DNA from: Flavobacteriales bacterium
GTDB lineage: Bacteria; Bacteroidota; Bacteroidia; Flavobacteriales_F; PHOS-HE28
NCBI GenBank assembly: GCA_016721005.1
Contig: JADKJM010000019.1
Location: 1-64,000, forward strand
Length of the DNA: 64,000 bases
Reading direction: 5' to 3'
Part shown: positions 1 through 8,156 of the stretch, piece after piece
Numbering within the stretch: the first letter of the stretch is position 1
How the letters are laid out: every line of letters begins with the position of its first letter
Program-made: the position numbers and the translations under genes
The notes under the pieces: model-generated
Seen by the model: the letters and a program-made list of their open reading frames with translations, nothing else
What the model was told of the DNA's origin: nothing
Databases searched by the model: none

Positions 1-797
1 GCCTTACGCTGGGCGCTGTGGGTCGCGGCACTACCATCGATCACGTGCAAGTGAGCTACAGCGGCGATGACAGCTATGAGTGGTTCGGCGGCACGGTGAA
101 CGCGAAGAACCTGATCGCCTTCCGAGGCCAGGACGACGACTTCGACCAGGACTTCGGTTGGCGAGAATGGTACAGTTCGCACTCGGACTGCGCGACCAAC
201 ACGGCCGATGCAAGCGGCAGCAATGGATTCGAATGCGACAATGACGCTGCCGGTAATCCGACCGCACCTTACTCACAAGGCACGTGGAGCAACGTGACGA
301 TCCTCGGACCACAAGCCGTGAGCAACACCTACAGCGATCTGTACAAGCGCGCGCTGCACTTGCGCCGCAACACCCGGACACGGGTGTACAACAGCGTGTT
401 CGTCGGGTACCCGACCGGGCTGCTCATCGACGGTGGGACGACCGAGTTGAACGCCGCCAACAACGACCTGCAAGTGCGCAACGTGGTGTTGGCCGGCATG
501 ACGAACGACTTCGGTGTGGCCTCCGGAAGTTCGTGGGACATCAGCAGCTGGTTCAGCACGCCCGGTTGGGGGAACAGCACCGTATCGAATGTGAACGACC
601 TTGGCCTGAGCCTGCCGGTGACCCTCACGAGCCCGGTGCTTCGTCCGGTGGGAACCAGCCCACTGCTGAGCGGCGCTGAATTCAACGGACCGCTGATGGA
701 CACCTTCTACCAGAACGTTTCCTTCCGCGGCGCATTCGGCAGCACGGATTGGACCGCCGGTTGGGCGAATTGGGATCCGCAGAACACGAACTACTGA
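1..797 (+). CDS. C-terminal part of a secreted beta-rich protein (5' end outside window)
   Basis: The reading frame is open from the first base, so the start lies upstream; a GTG at 18 is internal. The visible 260 or so residues carry the motif series GTTIDHVQVSYSGDDSYEWF, FGGTVNAKNL and a DDDFDQDFGW acid cluster, followed by repeated short turns typical of a right-handed beta-helix. I recognise this pattern from Bacteroidota exported proteins that have no settled function and are sometimes mislabelled as multidrug transporters. The protein ends at NTNY with no T9SS C-terminal domain, so if it is exported it is probably a lipoprotein or periplasmic; the missing N-terminus would decide this. 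It is followed by a hairpin that probably ends the transcript. Confidence 0.75.
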   Translation, partial: LTLGAVGRGTTIDHVQVSYSGDDSYEWFGGTVNAKNLIAFRGQDDDFDQDFGWREWYSSHSDCATNTADASGSNGFECDNDAAGNPTAPYSQGTWSNVTILGPQAVSNTYSDLYKRALHLRRNTRTRVYNSVFVGYPTGLLIDGGTTELNAANNDLQVRNVVLAGMTNDFGVASGSSWDISSWFSTPGWGNSTVSNVNDLGLSLPVTLTSPVLRPVGTSPLLSGAEFNGPLMDTFYQNVSFRGAFGSTDWTAGWANWDPQNTNY

Positions 798-817
798 GTT
801 GGTTCAGTTGAAGAGAA

Positions 818-837
818 AGCCCTGCTTCGGCGGGGCT
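818..837 (+). terminator. Hairpin after the first gene
   Basis: An 8-bp stem (AGCCCTGC against GCGGGGCT, one G-T pair) closes a TTCG tetraloop 21 bases after the stop codon. There is no clear T-run, so termination strength is uncertain. Confidence 0.5.
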
Positions 838-949
838 AATCTCATTGGTGAAGAAGAGAGAATGCATTTCACCGCATTGCTTCGCAAAGCCTCGCAAGGA
901 CAGGCGCGGAGAGCGCTGAGGACGCTGGGAATGAATGAAGGGTGCAGAG

Positions 950-967
950 GATCCGCCGAGGCGGATC
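950..967. repeat. Perfect inverted repeat overlapping the yqaA-like stop codon
   Basis: GATCCGCC-GA-GGCGGATC is a perfect 8-bp stem with a two-base centre. Its right arm overlaps the stop codon of the minus-strand membrane protein gene (966-968). It may act as a terminator for that gene, or be a palindromic protein site; no T-run follows. Confidence 0.4.
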
Positions 968-1412
968 AGCGGAAGAACCAGAGGACGCCGCCGTAGCGGG
1001 CGGCCTTTCCAATGAACATCAGCAGCGCTGTGGGGATCAAGCGTGTACGACCCAGACCCATAGCAATCGCGATGGGGTCGCCGATCACCGGCAACCAGCA
1101 AAGCAGCGCGGCCCAAGCGCCGTAGCGTTCGGTCCGCGCTTGCCATTTCAAGGCTCTCGTGGGATCGGTGCGCAACCACTTGGCGATGCGCTCCAGGTTC
1201 CCGAGGCGACCGACCCCATAGCTGCTCATACCGCCAAGCCAGTTCCCGAGGCTTGCCACCAGCCAAAGGGTACCAAGAGGCCATGAACCCATGGTGAATG
1301 CAGCGAGTACCGCTTCCGAACTGAAGGGCAGGATGGTGGCCGCGAGGAAGGAGGCCAGGAACAGCCCCCAGAGACCCAGATCGGTCTGCCATGCGGCAGA
1401 TGCCAGTTCCAT
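966..1412 (-). CDS. yqaA: YqaA/DedA-like inner-membrane protein
   Basis: A 148-residue polytopic membrane protein of the SNARE-associated (DedA/VTT) type, closest to the short YqaA family. Helices are visible at about residues 12-30 (LGLWGLFLASFLAAT), 38-60, 95-115 and at the C-terminus. The LLCWLPVIGDPIAIAMG stretch is the family's re-entrant-loop signature, with the conserved proline and the GDP-x-x-x-x-x-G pattern. DedA relatives support envelope integrity and polyprenyl-phosphate or lipid transport; the substrate of YqaA is unknown. I chose ATG 1412 rather than the longer frame to 1496, because a perfect TACCTTTG promoter box ends five bases upstream and the longer version would run into the divergent gene at 1480. 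Confidence 0.8.
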   Translation of the reverse strand: MELASAAWQTDLGLWGLFLASFLAATILPFSSEAVLAAFTMGSWPLGTLWLVASLGNWLGGMSSYGVGRLGNLERIAKWLRTDPTRALKWQARTERYGAWAALLCWLPVIGDPIAIAMGLGRTRLIPTALLMFIGKAARYGGVLWFFR

Positions 1413-1417
1413 GCGGC

Positions 1418-1425
1418 CAAAGGTA
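1418..1425 (-). promoter_or_regulatory. -7 box TACCTTTG of the yqaA-like gene
   Basis: Exact match to the Bacteroidota TAnnTTTG element, five bases before ATG 1412. The predicted transcript would begin at or within a few bases of the start codon. Confidence 0.6.
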
Positions 1426-1479
1426 TCAGGGGCGCTTCGGCATAACCTTTGGCAACCACCGGGCCTTGCATCAATGACC

Positions 1480-2181
1480 ATGAAAACGCTCATCACCCTT
1501 TCCTTGGCCCTTGCAGCGGCCAGCGTTGCAGCGCAGCAGAACCAACCGCAGCAGCATCAACAGCGCTTCACCACCATCAGCGGCGGGTTGGAGATCGGCA
1601 TCCCGATCGGTGAATTCGATGCCACATGGGGACATCAGATGGTCGGTCTCAGTGCGAACATGGTGATCCCGATGCGCCGGTTGCCGTTGAGCTATGGCTT
1701 CGACTTCGGATGGAGCCGTATGGGTAGCAAGCGTGAGGTGGTGGCCATTGATGAAGAGAATATCCAAGCCACCACGGGCGACCTGAAAGTGACCAGCAAC
1801 GTGTACGCTTACCACGGCTTGTTGCGCTTGCAACCGATCACAGGCAAGGTGAGTCCGTATGTGGAGGCCATGGGCGGCATGCGCCAGTTCACGACCCGTT
1901 CGCGGATCGATGTGGAAGGCATGGACCAGCCCCCGATGGAGCAGCGCAACGAGAACGAATTCATCGGCAGTATCGGCTGGGCCGCAGGGGTGCAAGTGCT
2001 CCCCGGCAAGAACAGGAACTTGTTGCTGGAGCTGCGTCTGGAGCGGCTGAACGGCGGACAGGTGAACTACGTGGATCCGCGTTCCATCGTGATCACGCCG
2101 GATGGCGTGGTGGACTATTCCACCCTGAGCAGTGGCACCCGGGTGGTGAACCTCACCTTCGGGGTCGGCCTGCGGTTCTGA
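1480..2181 (+). CDS. Outer-membrane beta-barrel protein
   Basis: 233 residues with a clear signal peptide (MKTLITLSLALAAASVAAQ, cleavage near residue 19) and a Gln-rich segment just after it. The rest is alternating amphipathic strands, ending in the typical barrel C-terminus VVNLTFGVGLRF with a terminal Phe. It resembles the small OmpW/PorT-like porin family proteins common in Bacteroidota; no enzymatic motif is visible. ATG 1474 lies two codons upstream and is equally possible. A near-promoter TAACCTTTG (one base too long in the spacer) lies at about 1443-1451. The gene is divergent from the yqaA-like gene. Specific role unknown. Confidence 0.75.
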   Translation: MKTLITLSLALAAASVAAQQNQPQQHQQRFTTISGGLEIGIPIGEFDATWGHQMVGLSANMVIPMRRLPLSYGFDFGWSRMGSKREVVAIDEENIQATTGDLKVTSNVYAYHGLLRLQPITGKVSPYVEAMGGMRQFTTRSRIDVEGMDQPPMEQRNENEFIGSIGWAAGVQVLPGKNRNLLLELRLERLNGGQVNYVDPRSIVITPDGVVDYSTLSSGTRVVNLTFGVGLRF

Positions 2182-2262
2182 TCGCGGAAGTGCCTGTGGC
2201 GCTGTTGGTAACCTTCGGATAACGGTGCCCGCTCCGGACCGTGCCACGCCTTGACTGTGCTG

Positions 2263-2270
2263 TAAACTTG
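2263..2270 (+). promoter_or_regulatory. Possible -7 box TAAACTTG upstream of purH
   Basis: Matches TAnnTTTG except for C at the first of the three T positions. It lies 36 bases before the preferred TTG start at 2307, and downstream of the alternative GTG at 2241, which argues against that GTG. Confidence 0.4.
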
Positions 2271-2306
2271 CGCCGGAATAGGGAGAAACCACGCAGGAAT
2301 TTCATT

Positions 2307-3853
2307 TTGGCAGGGCAGAAACGCATCCAGAGCGCGCTCCTATCGGTGTTCCATAAGGATGGGCTCGAGCCTATCGTTCGCGAACTCCAGCGGCTCGGCG
2401 TCCATTTGTACAGCACCGGCGGCACGCAGGACTTCATCGAGAAACTCGGTGTGGCGGTGACGCCTGTGGAGGAACTCACCACCTACCCGAGCATCCTCGG
2501 TGGGCGCGTGAAGACCTTGCATCCGAAAGTCTTCGGCGGGATCCTCGGGCGCCGCGATCTGGACAGCGACGTGGCCCAGCTGGAGGAATATCATATTCCT
2601 CCCATCGACCTCGTCATCGTGGACCTCTATCCGTTCGAAGAAACGGTAGCGGGTGGCACCTGACTCCGCTCGGTGAGAGGACGAAGATCATCGAGAAGAT
2701 CGACATCGGCGGGATCAGCGATCCGCGCAGCGGCGAAGAACCACCGCGATGTGGTGATCATCCCGGCGAAAGAGCACTACGCAGAATTGCTGCGCTTGCT
2801 GAAGGACCAGGATGGCGGAACCACGCTTGTGCAACGCAAGAGTTTCGCTTCTTCCGCCTTCGCGGTGAGTTCCCGATACGATGGCGCGATCTACAATTGG
2901 TTCAGTGAAGGGCGTGGCGACCTACGCTTGAGCGCTGGACCGACCACCGTGTTGCGTTACGGGGAGAACCCGCATCAGGGCGGCGCATTCCACGGTGATC
3001 TCGCGGGAATGTTCACGCAGTTGAACGGCAAGGAGCTCAGCTACAACAACCTCTTGGACCTGGACGCGGCGGTGGAGTTGATCGATGATCTTTCAACTCT
3101 TCCGGGTGTTCCGTTCGCGATCCTCAAACACAACAACGCGTGCGGCGCGGCGATCCGTGCAACGTTGAAGGAAGCGTGGGATGCGGCACTTGCCGCGGAT
3201 CCGGTGAGCGCCTTTGGTGGCGTGCTCATCACCAACGCACGCATCGACAAGGCCACGGCGGAAGCGATCGACCCGCTCTTCTTCGAGATCATCGCTGCGT
3301 CCGGATTCGATGCCGATGCACTGGACGTTCTGCGTAAGAAGAAGAACCGGATGATCCTTGAGCCAGGCGCAAGCCCGCGAAGCGTTCAAGCGTGAAGGTG
3401 CGCACAGCGTTGAACGGGATCCTCACCGAGGATGCGGACACGGTGGTGGCAAGTGCTTCTTCCATGAAGGTGGCCACCACGAAACCACCGACAGTGCAAG
3501 AGTTGAACGACCTCGTCTTCGCGACGATCCTGGTGAAGCACACCAAGAGCAATGCGATCGTATTGGCCAAGAACAACCAGTTGCTCGCCAGCGGCACGGG
3601 ACAGACCAGTCGCGTGGATGCCCTGGAGCAAGCCATCACCAAGGCTGGCAAGTTCGGTTTCGACCTTTCCGGCGCCGTAATGGCCAGCGACGCCTTCTTC
3701 CCTTTTCCCGACTGCGTGGAGATCGCCGGCAAGGTGGGCATCACCGCGGTCGTCCACCCCGGCGGCAGCATCCGCGACCAGGACAGCATCGACTATTGTA
3801 ACGCACACGGCATGGCCATGTGCATCACCGGCAACCGCCACTTCAAACATTGA
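2307..3853 (+). CDS. purH: Bifunctional AICAR transformylase / IMP cyclohydrolase (three frame shifts)
   Basis: PurH catalyses the last two steps of IMP synthesis. The N-terminal MGS-like cyclohydrolase domain is clear (KRIQSALLSVFHKDGL, STGGTQDFIEKLG, GGRVKTLHPKVFGG), as is the AICAR transformylase part (RYGENPHQ, ILKHNNACG, DPVSAFGGV, VMASDAFFPFPD, HPGGSIRDQDSI). The family's usual length of about 510 residues fits the whole span. The frame is broken three times: near 2655-2660 just before an in-frame TGA at 2661; near 2729, where two bases seem to be missing between GGIS and IRAAAK; and near 3355-3362. TTG 2307 is preferred because homologues begin almost directly at KIQSALISV and an AGGAA lies about 7 bases upstream; GTG 2241 is the alternative. 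PurH is normally essential without salvage, so sequence error is likelier than true loss. Confidence 0.9.
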
Positions 3854-3866
3854 CCCCCTTAGGACC

Positions 3867-4893
3867 ATGAGCTGGTTCAATTTCTTCACCCAAGAGATCG
3901 CCATCGATCTCGGCACCGCCAACACCTTGATCATCCACAATGACAAGGTGGTGGTGGACGAACCCAGCATCGTGGCCATCGACCGTACCACCGGCAAAGT
4001 CATCGCCGTGGGCCGACAGGCCCAGCAGATGCACGGCAAGACCCACGAGAACATCAAGACCATCCGACCGCTGCGCGATGGCGTGATCGCGGACTTCAAG
4101 GCTGCTGAGGAGATGATCAAGGGCATGATCCGCATGATCAATCCCGGCAGAAGGCTCTTCACGCCGAACCTGCGCATGGTGATCTGCATCCCCAGCGGCA
4201 TCACCGAAGTGGAGAAGCGCGCGGTGAAGGACAGCAGCGAACACGCCGGTGCGAAGGAGGTGTACCTGATCCACGAACCGATGGCCGCCGCGATCGGGAT
4301 CGGCATCGACGTGGAGGAGCCGATGGGCAACATGATCATCGACATCGGTGGTGGTACGAGTGAGATCGCGGTGATCGCGCTGGGCGGTATCGTGTGCGAC
4401 AAGAACATCCGCGTGGCGGGCGATGAATTCACACAGGACATCGAAGAGTACATGCGCCGCCAACACAACATCCTGGTGGGTGAGCGCACGGCGGAGACGA
4501 TCAAGATCGAAGTAGGCGCCGCGATGACCGAGTTGGACAATCCACCGCCGGATTACGCCGTACGCGGACGCGACCTGATGACCGGTATCCCCAAGGAGAT
4601 CACGGTGACCTACGTGGAGATCGCGCAAGCCTTGGACAAGAGCATCAGCAAAGATCGAAGAGGCGATCCTGAGCGCGTTGGAAGCCACGCCGCCCGAGTT
4701 GAGCGCGGACATCTACAAGACCGGCATCTACTTGGCTGGTGGCGGTGCGTTGTTGCGCGGATTGGACAAGCGCATCAGCATCAAGACGAAGTTGCCGGTA
4801 CACGTGAGCGAGGATCCGCTACGCGCCGTCGCACGCGGCACCGGTATCGCATTGAAGAACATCGATCGCTTCCAGTTCCTGATGCGCGAGTAG
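3867..4893 (+). CDS. mreB: Rod shape-determining actin homologue MreB (one frame shift)
   Basis: MreB forms membrane-bound filaments that direct lateral peptidoglycan synthesis. Actin-fold motifs are intact: phosphate-1 IAIDLGTANT, VVVDEPSIVA, phosphate-2 IIDIGGGTSEIAVI, and the adenosine motif GIYLAGGGALLRG near the C-terminus. The frame breaks at an A-run at 4650-4652: dropping one A restores SISKIEEAIL and joins residue 261 to the C-terminal part ending FQFLMRE at 4893. Total about 341 residues, the usual MreB length. It sits 13 bases after purH with a plausible AGGA ribosome site, and heads the mreB-C-D-mrdA-rodA operon. The single-base homopolymer change in an essential gene looks like a sequencing error. 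Confidence 0.95.
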
Positions 4894-4954
4894 GTGCGCG
4901 AAACTTCGCGCCCGCAACGCGCCGTTCTTCGGCGGTCGAAAGGGCGAACCAACC

Positions 4955-5785
4955 ATGCGCGACCTCTTCCGCTTCCTCCACCGCATACGGAACACGCTGC
5001 TCTTCCTGCTGCTGTTGGGGATCTCCATGGGTCTGTTGTACAATGGCAACTCGCACCATCGCGCGCGCGCCATCAGCAGCAGTAATGAGCTGGTGGGCAC
5101 GCTCTTCACCTGGCGCAAGGACATTACCGACTACGCCAACCTGAAGGAAGTGAACGAGCGCCTGGCCGCAGAGAATGCGGATTGGCGCAACCGCCACAGC
5201 AGCTCGTACACACCGGTGGAGGAGCTCTTCGTGCGGATCAACGACAGCATCTATCGCCAACAATACAGCTACCTGCCTGCCAAGGTGGTGAATAACACCT
5301 GGCACAAGCCGCGCAACTTCATCACGCTGGACAAGGGCGCTGTGAACGGATTGCACGACGACATGGGTGTGATCGGCCCGGACGGGATCGTGGGCGTGAT
5401 CCGCGATGTGGAACCGCACTTCGCATCGGTGATCAGCATCCTGAACCCGGACGTGAAGACCAGCGTGAAGACCAAACGGACCGGACACTACGGACTGCTC
5501 TATTGGGACACCAACGATCCGTTGACCTCCTCGGTGATCGACATTCCGAAGCACGCGCGGGTGCATGTGGGCGACACCATAGTGACCACCGGTGGTGATG
5601 GCGTCTATCCCGAAGGAGTGCCCGTCGGCCGCGTGCTGGCCGTGAACGATGCGCCCGGCAGACAGGACCAGGCGATCGTGGTACAACTCTTCGAGGATCT
5701 TACCCGCAGCGGCTTCGTGTATGTGGTGAACGACCTGCAACGCGCCGAGCGCGACAGCGTGGAAAAAGCATACGTGGTCCAATGA
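4955..5785 (+). CDS. mreC: Rod shape-determining protein MreC
   Basis: 276 residues. A single N-terminal membrane helix (about residues 12-32, NTLLFLLLLGISMGLLYNG) is followed by a short coiled coil (about 50-80, with LKEVNERLAAENADW). The periplasmic beta-barrel domain carries the family's KGAVNGLHDDMGVIGPDGIV and VGDTIVTTGGDGVYPEGVPVG motifs. MreC links MreB filaments to PBP2 and activates RodA-PBP2. The stop codon overlaps the mreD start (ATGA), so the two are translationally coupled. Confidence 0.95.
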   Translation: MRDLFRFLHRIRNTLLFLLLLGISMGLLYNGNSHHRARAISSSNELVGTLFTWRKDITDYANLKEVNERLAAENADWRNRHSSSYTPVEELFVRINDSIYRQQYSYLPAKVVNNTWHKPRNFITLDKGAVNGLHDDMGVIGPDGIVGVIRDVEPHFASVISILNPDVKTSVKTKRTGHYGLLYWDTNDPLTSSVIDIPKHARVHVGDTIVTTGGDGVYPEGVPVGRVLAVNDAPGRQDQAIVVQLFEDLTRSGFVYVVNDLQRAERDSVEKAYVVQ

Positions 5786-6306
5786 TCGTCACCATCATCG
5801 CCAACGTGTTCCGCTTCATTGCGCTGATGCTCTTGCAAGTGCTCGTGCTCGATCACCTGGACATCGCCAACGGGTGGATGGTGCCGTACCTCTACCTGCT
5901 CTTCCTGCTGATGCTCCCGTTCGAGCTTCCCGCATGGGCCAGCCTGTTGATCGGTGCCTTCACCGGCCTGGTGATGGATCTCTTCAGCAATACACCCGGC
6001 ATGCACATGAGCGCATGCGTGATCATGATGTTCGTGCGCCTGCGTTGGCTCAAACTCATCGCGCCCCGTGAAGGTTATGAGTTCGGCATGCGACCCACAG
6101 TGCCGCGCATGGGCCTGGTCTGGTTCGTCACGTACGCTGGCGTGCTCATTCTGATCCACCACCTCTGGCTCTTCTTCGTGGAGATCCACCGCTTCGACAG
6201 CTTCTTCTCCACATTCCTCCGTGCTGTGCTCAGCGCCGTGTTCACGTTGGGTCTGTGCCTGCTCGCGCAGTTCCTCACTTCCCGCGAAGAGCGCGGTCGC
6301 ACATGA
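5782..6306 (+). CDS. mreD: Rod shape-determining membrane protein MreD
   Basis: 174 residues, almost entirely hydrophobic with about five membrane helices (for example VFRFIALMLLQVLVLDHLDI and the LYLLFLLMLPFELPAWASLL region). Identification rests mainly on position between mreC and mrdA, together with size, topology and the GLVMDLFSNTPGMHMSA segment, which matches MreD families. It overlaps mreC by 4 bases at its start and mrdA by 4 bases at its end. Confidence 0.88.
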   Translation: MIVTIIANVFRFIALMLLQVLVLDHLDIANGWMVPYLYLLFLLMLPFELPAWASLLIGAFTGLVMDLFSNTPGMHMSACVIMMFVRLRWLKLIAPREGYEFGMRPTVPRMGLVWFVTYAGVLILIHHLWLFFVEIHRFDSFFSTFLRAVLSAVFTLGLCLLAQFLTSREERGRT

Positions 6307-8156
6307 ACTACGAGGGGCGCAAATACGTCCTCATCGTCGCGGTGTTGTTCATCGCCGTGGTCTTCATCATCCGCCTGTTCTGGATCCAAGTGGTGGACGA
6401 CAAGTGGAAGGCAAGCGCGGCGAACATGGCCGAGCGCAAGATCACGGACTACCCCGCGCGTGGCTTCATCCATGATCGCCACGGCGCACTCATGGTCGCC
6501 AACACGCCGGTGTACGACCTGATGATGGTGCCGCGTGAAGTGAAGGAGTTCGATACTGTGGCACTTGCCGCATTGGTCGATGTGCCGCTCGCTGAGTTCA
6601 AGTCGCGGATCGCGGAAGCACGGCGCTATTCGATCTACAAACCCAGTGTGATCGAGAAGCAGATCCCCGCCGGACAATTCTCCGCCATCAGCGTACACCT
6701 GCACAAGTACCCGGGGTTCTACGGCCAGAGCCGGACCTTGCGCACCTATCCCCCACATGCGGCCGCGCACCTGCTCGGCTACCTGAGCGAAGTGGACGCG
6801 CGCAAGGTGGAGCAGGATCCCTATTACCGCTCGGGCGATGTGATCGGTGTGGGCGGACTGGAACAGTACTACGAACCGCAGTTGCGCGGAAGTCGCGGTG
6901 TGCGCTACGTGCTCGTGGATGTCCACAACAACATCAAGGGCTCCTTCAAGAACGGGATCTACGACACGCTCGCGGTGGAAGGCAAGAACCTGTACACCGG
7001 CATCGACCTGCGCATGCAGCGCTTGGGCGAGCGGCTGATGCGGAACAAGAAGGGCAGCATCGTGGCGCTGGATCCGCGCACTGGCGAAGTGCTGTGCATG
7101 GTGAGCAGTCCGACCTACGACCCCGAGCTGCTTGTAGGCCGCATCCGCAACACCAACTACGGCATACTGCAACGTGATCCGATCAAGCCGCTGTTCGATC
7201 GCGCCATGCAAGCACAATACCCGCCCGGATCCATCTTCAAAGTGGTGCAAGCGCTCATCGCGTTGGATGAAGGCGTGATCACTGTGAACACCGGCTTTCC
7301 GTGCAACAAGAATCTGGTGGGTTGCCACAATCACCCCAACGCCAGCACGATCGAACAAGCCATTCAGTACTCGTGTAACCCGTACTTCTACCAAGTGTTC
7401 AACCGGATCGTGGAGCGCGACCTGGACAAGAAGAGCCGCTTTCGCGATGCCGCGCTCGGCCTTGCCGAATGGGAAACACGCATGCACTCCTTCGGACTGG
7501 GATCGAAACCCGATATGGACCTGCCGGCGGTGAAGGGAGGCAACATTCCCGGACCAGCTTATTACAACCGGAAATACGGTGAAGCACGCTGGGCCTTCAG
7601 CACGATCTACAGCGCGAGCATCGGTCAAGGTGAAGTGCTCGTGTCGCCGGTCCAGATGGCGAACCTCGCGGCCATCTTCGCCAACAAGGGTTGGTACATC
7701 ACGCCGCACGTAGTGCGTGCCGTAGGCGATCCCGACAGCTTGCAGCAACGCTATCTGGACAAGCACATCGTGGATGCCGCGCCGCATTGGTTCGACAACA
7801 TCCAGGAAGGCATGCGCCGCGTGGTGAACGAACCTGGCGGCACCGGGAAGAACGCGCGGCTGAAGGACATCACCGTGTGCGGGAAAACGGGAACGGCGGA
7901 GAACCCGCACGGACAGGACCACGCGGTCTTCGTGTGCTTCGCGCCGATGGAGAACCCCAGGATCGCCATGGCGGTATATGTGGAGAACAGCGGTTTCGGG
8001 GGCACATGGGCAGCGCCGATCGCGAGCCTGCTCATGGAGCAATACCTCACCGACAGCATCACGCGCCCCGATGTGATGAAGCGCATGCTCGATGCCGACC
8101 TGATCGAAGCGGAGCAGCACTTCGTGAAGAAGGTCAAAAAGCCCCGCCGCCGATGA
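6303..8156 (+). CDS. mrdA: Penicillin-binding protein 2 (elongasome transpeptidase)
   Basis: 617 residues from ATG 6303, which overlaps the mreD stop (ATGA). One N-terminal membrane helix (about 8-28) is followed by the PBP dimerisation or pedestal domain and the transpeptidase domain. The active-site motifs are S310-x-x-K313 (PGSIFK), S357-C-N359 and K528-T-G (CGKTGTAENP). The enzyme crosslinks peptidoglycan during cell elongation, partnered with RodA encoded directly downstream and stimulated by MreC. Length and motif spacing are normal for Bacteroidota PBP2. Confidence 0.96.
   Translation: MNYEGRKYVLIVAVLFIAVVFIIRLFWIQVVDDKWKASAANMAERKITDYPARGFIHDRHGALMVANTPVYDLMMVPREVKEFDTVALAALVDVPLAEFKSRIAEARRYSIYKPSVIEKQIPAGQFSAISVHLHKYPGFYGQSRTLRTYPPHAAAHLLGYLSEVDARKVEQDPYYRSGDVIGVGGLEQYYEPQLRGSRGVRYVLVDVHNNIKGSFKNGIYDTLAVEGKNLYTGIDLRMQRLGERLMRNKKGSIVALDPRTGEVLCMVSSPTYDPELLVGRIRNTNYGILQRDPIKPLFDRAMQAQYPPGSIFKVVQALIALDEGVITVNTGFPCNKNLVGCHNHPNASTIEQAIQYSCNPYFYQVFNRIVERDLDKKSRFRDAALGLAEWETRMHSFGLGSKPDMDLPAVKGGNIPGPAYYNRKYGEARWAFSTIYSASIGQGEVLVSPVQMANLAAIFANKGWYITPHVVRAVGDPDSLQQRYLDKHIVDAAPHWFDNIQEGMRRVVNEPGGTGKNARLKDITVCGKTGTAENPHGQDHAVFVCFAPMENPRIAMAVYVENSGFGGTWAAPIASLLMEQYLTDSITRPDVMKRMLDADLIEAEQHFVKKVKKPRRR

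Noticed and set aside
18..797. GTG at 18 as the true start of the first gene
   Set aside because: The frame is open upstream and the protein begins in the middle of a motif; the start must lie outside the window.
6075..8120. Minus-strand 681-residue open frame across mreD and mrdA
   Set aside because: It is a shadow of GC-rich coding DNA; composition is His/Arg/Val-rich without motifs, and the plus strand has clear mreD and mrdA.
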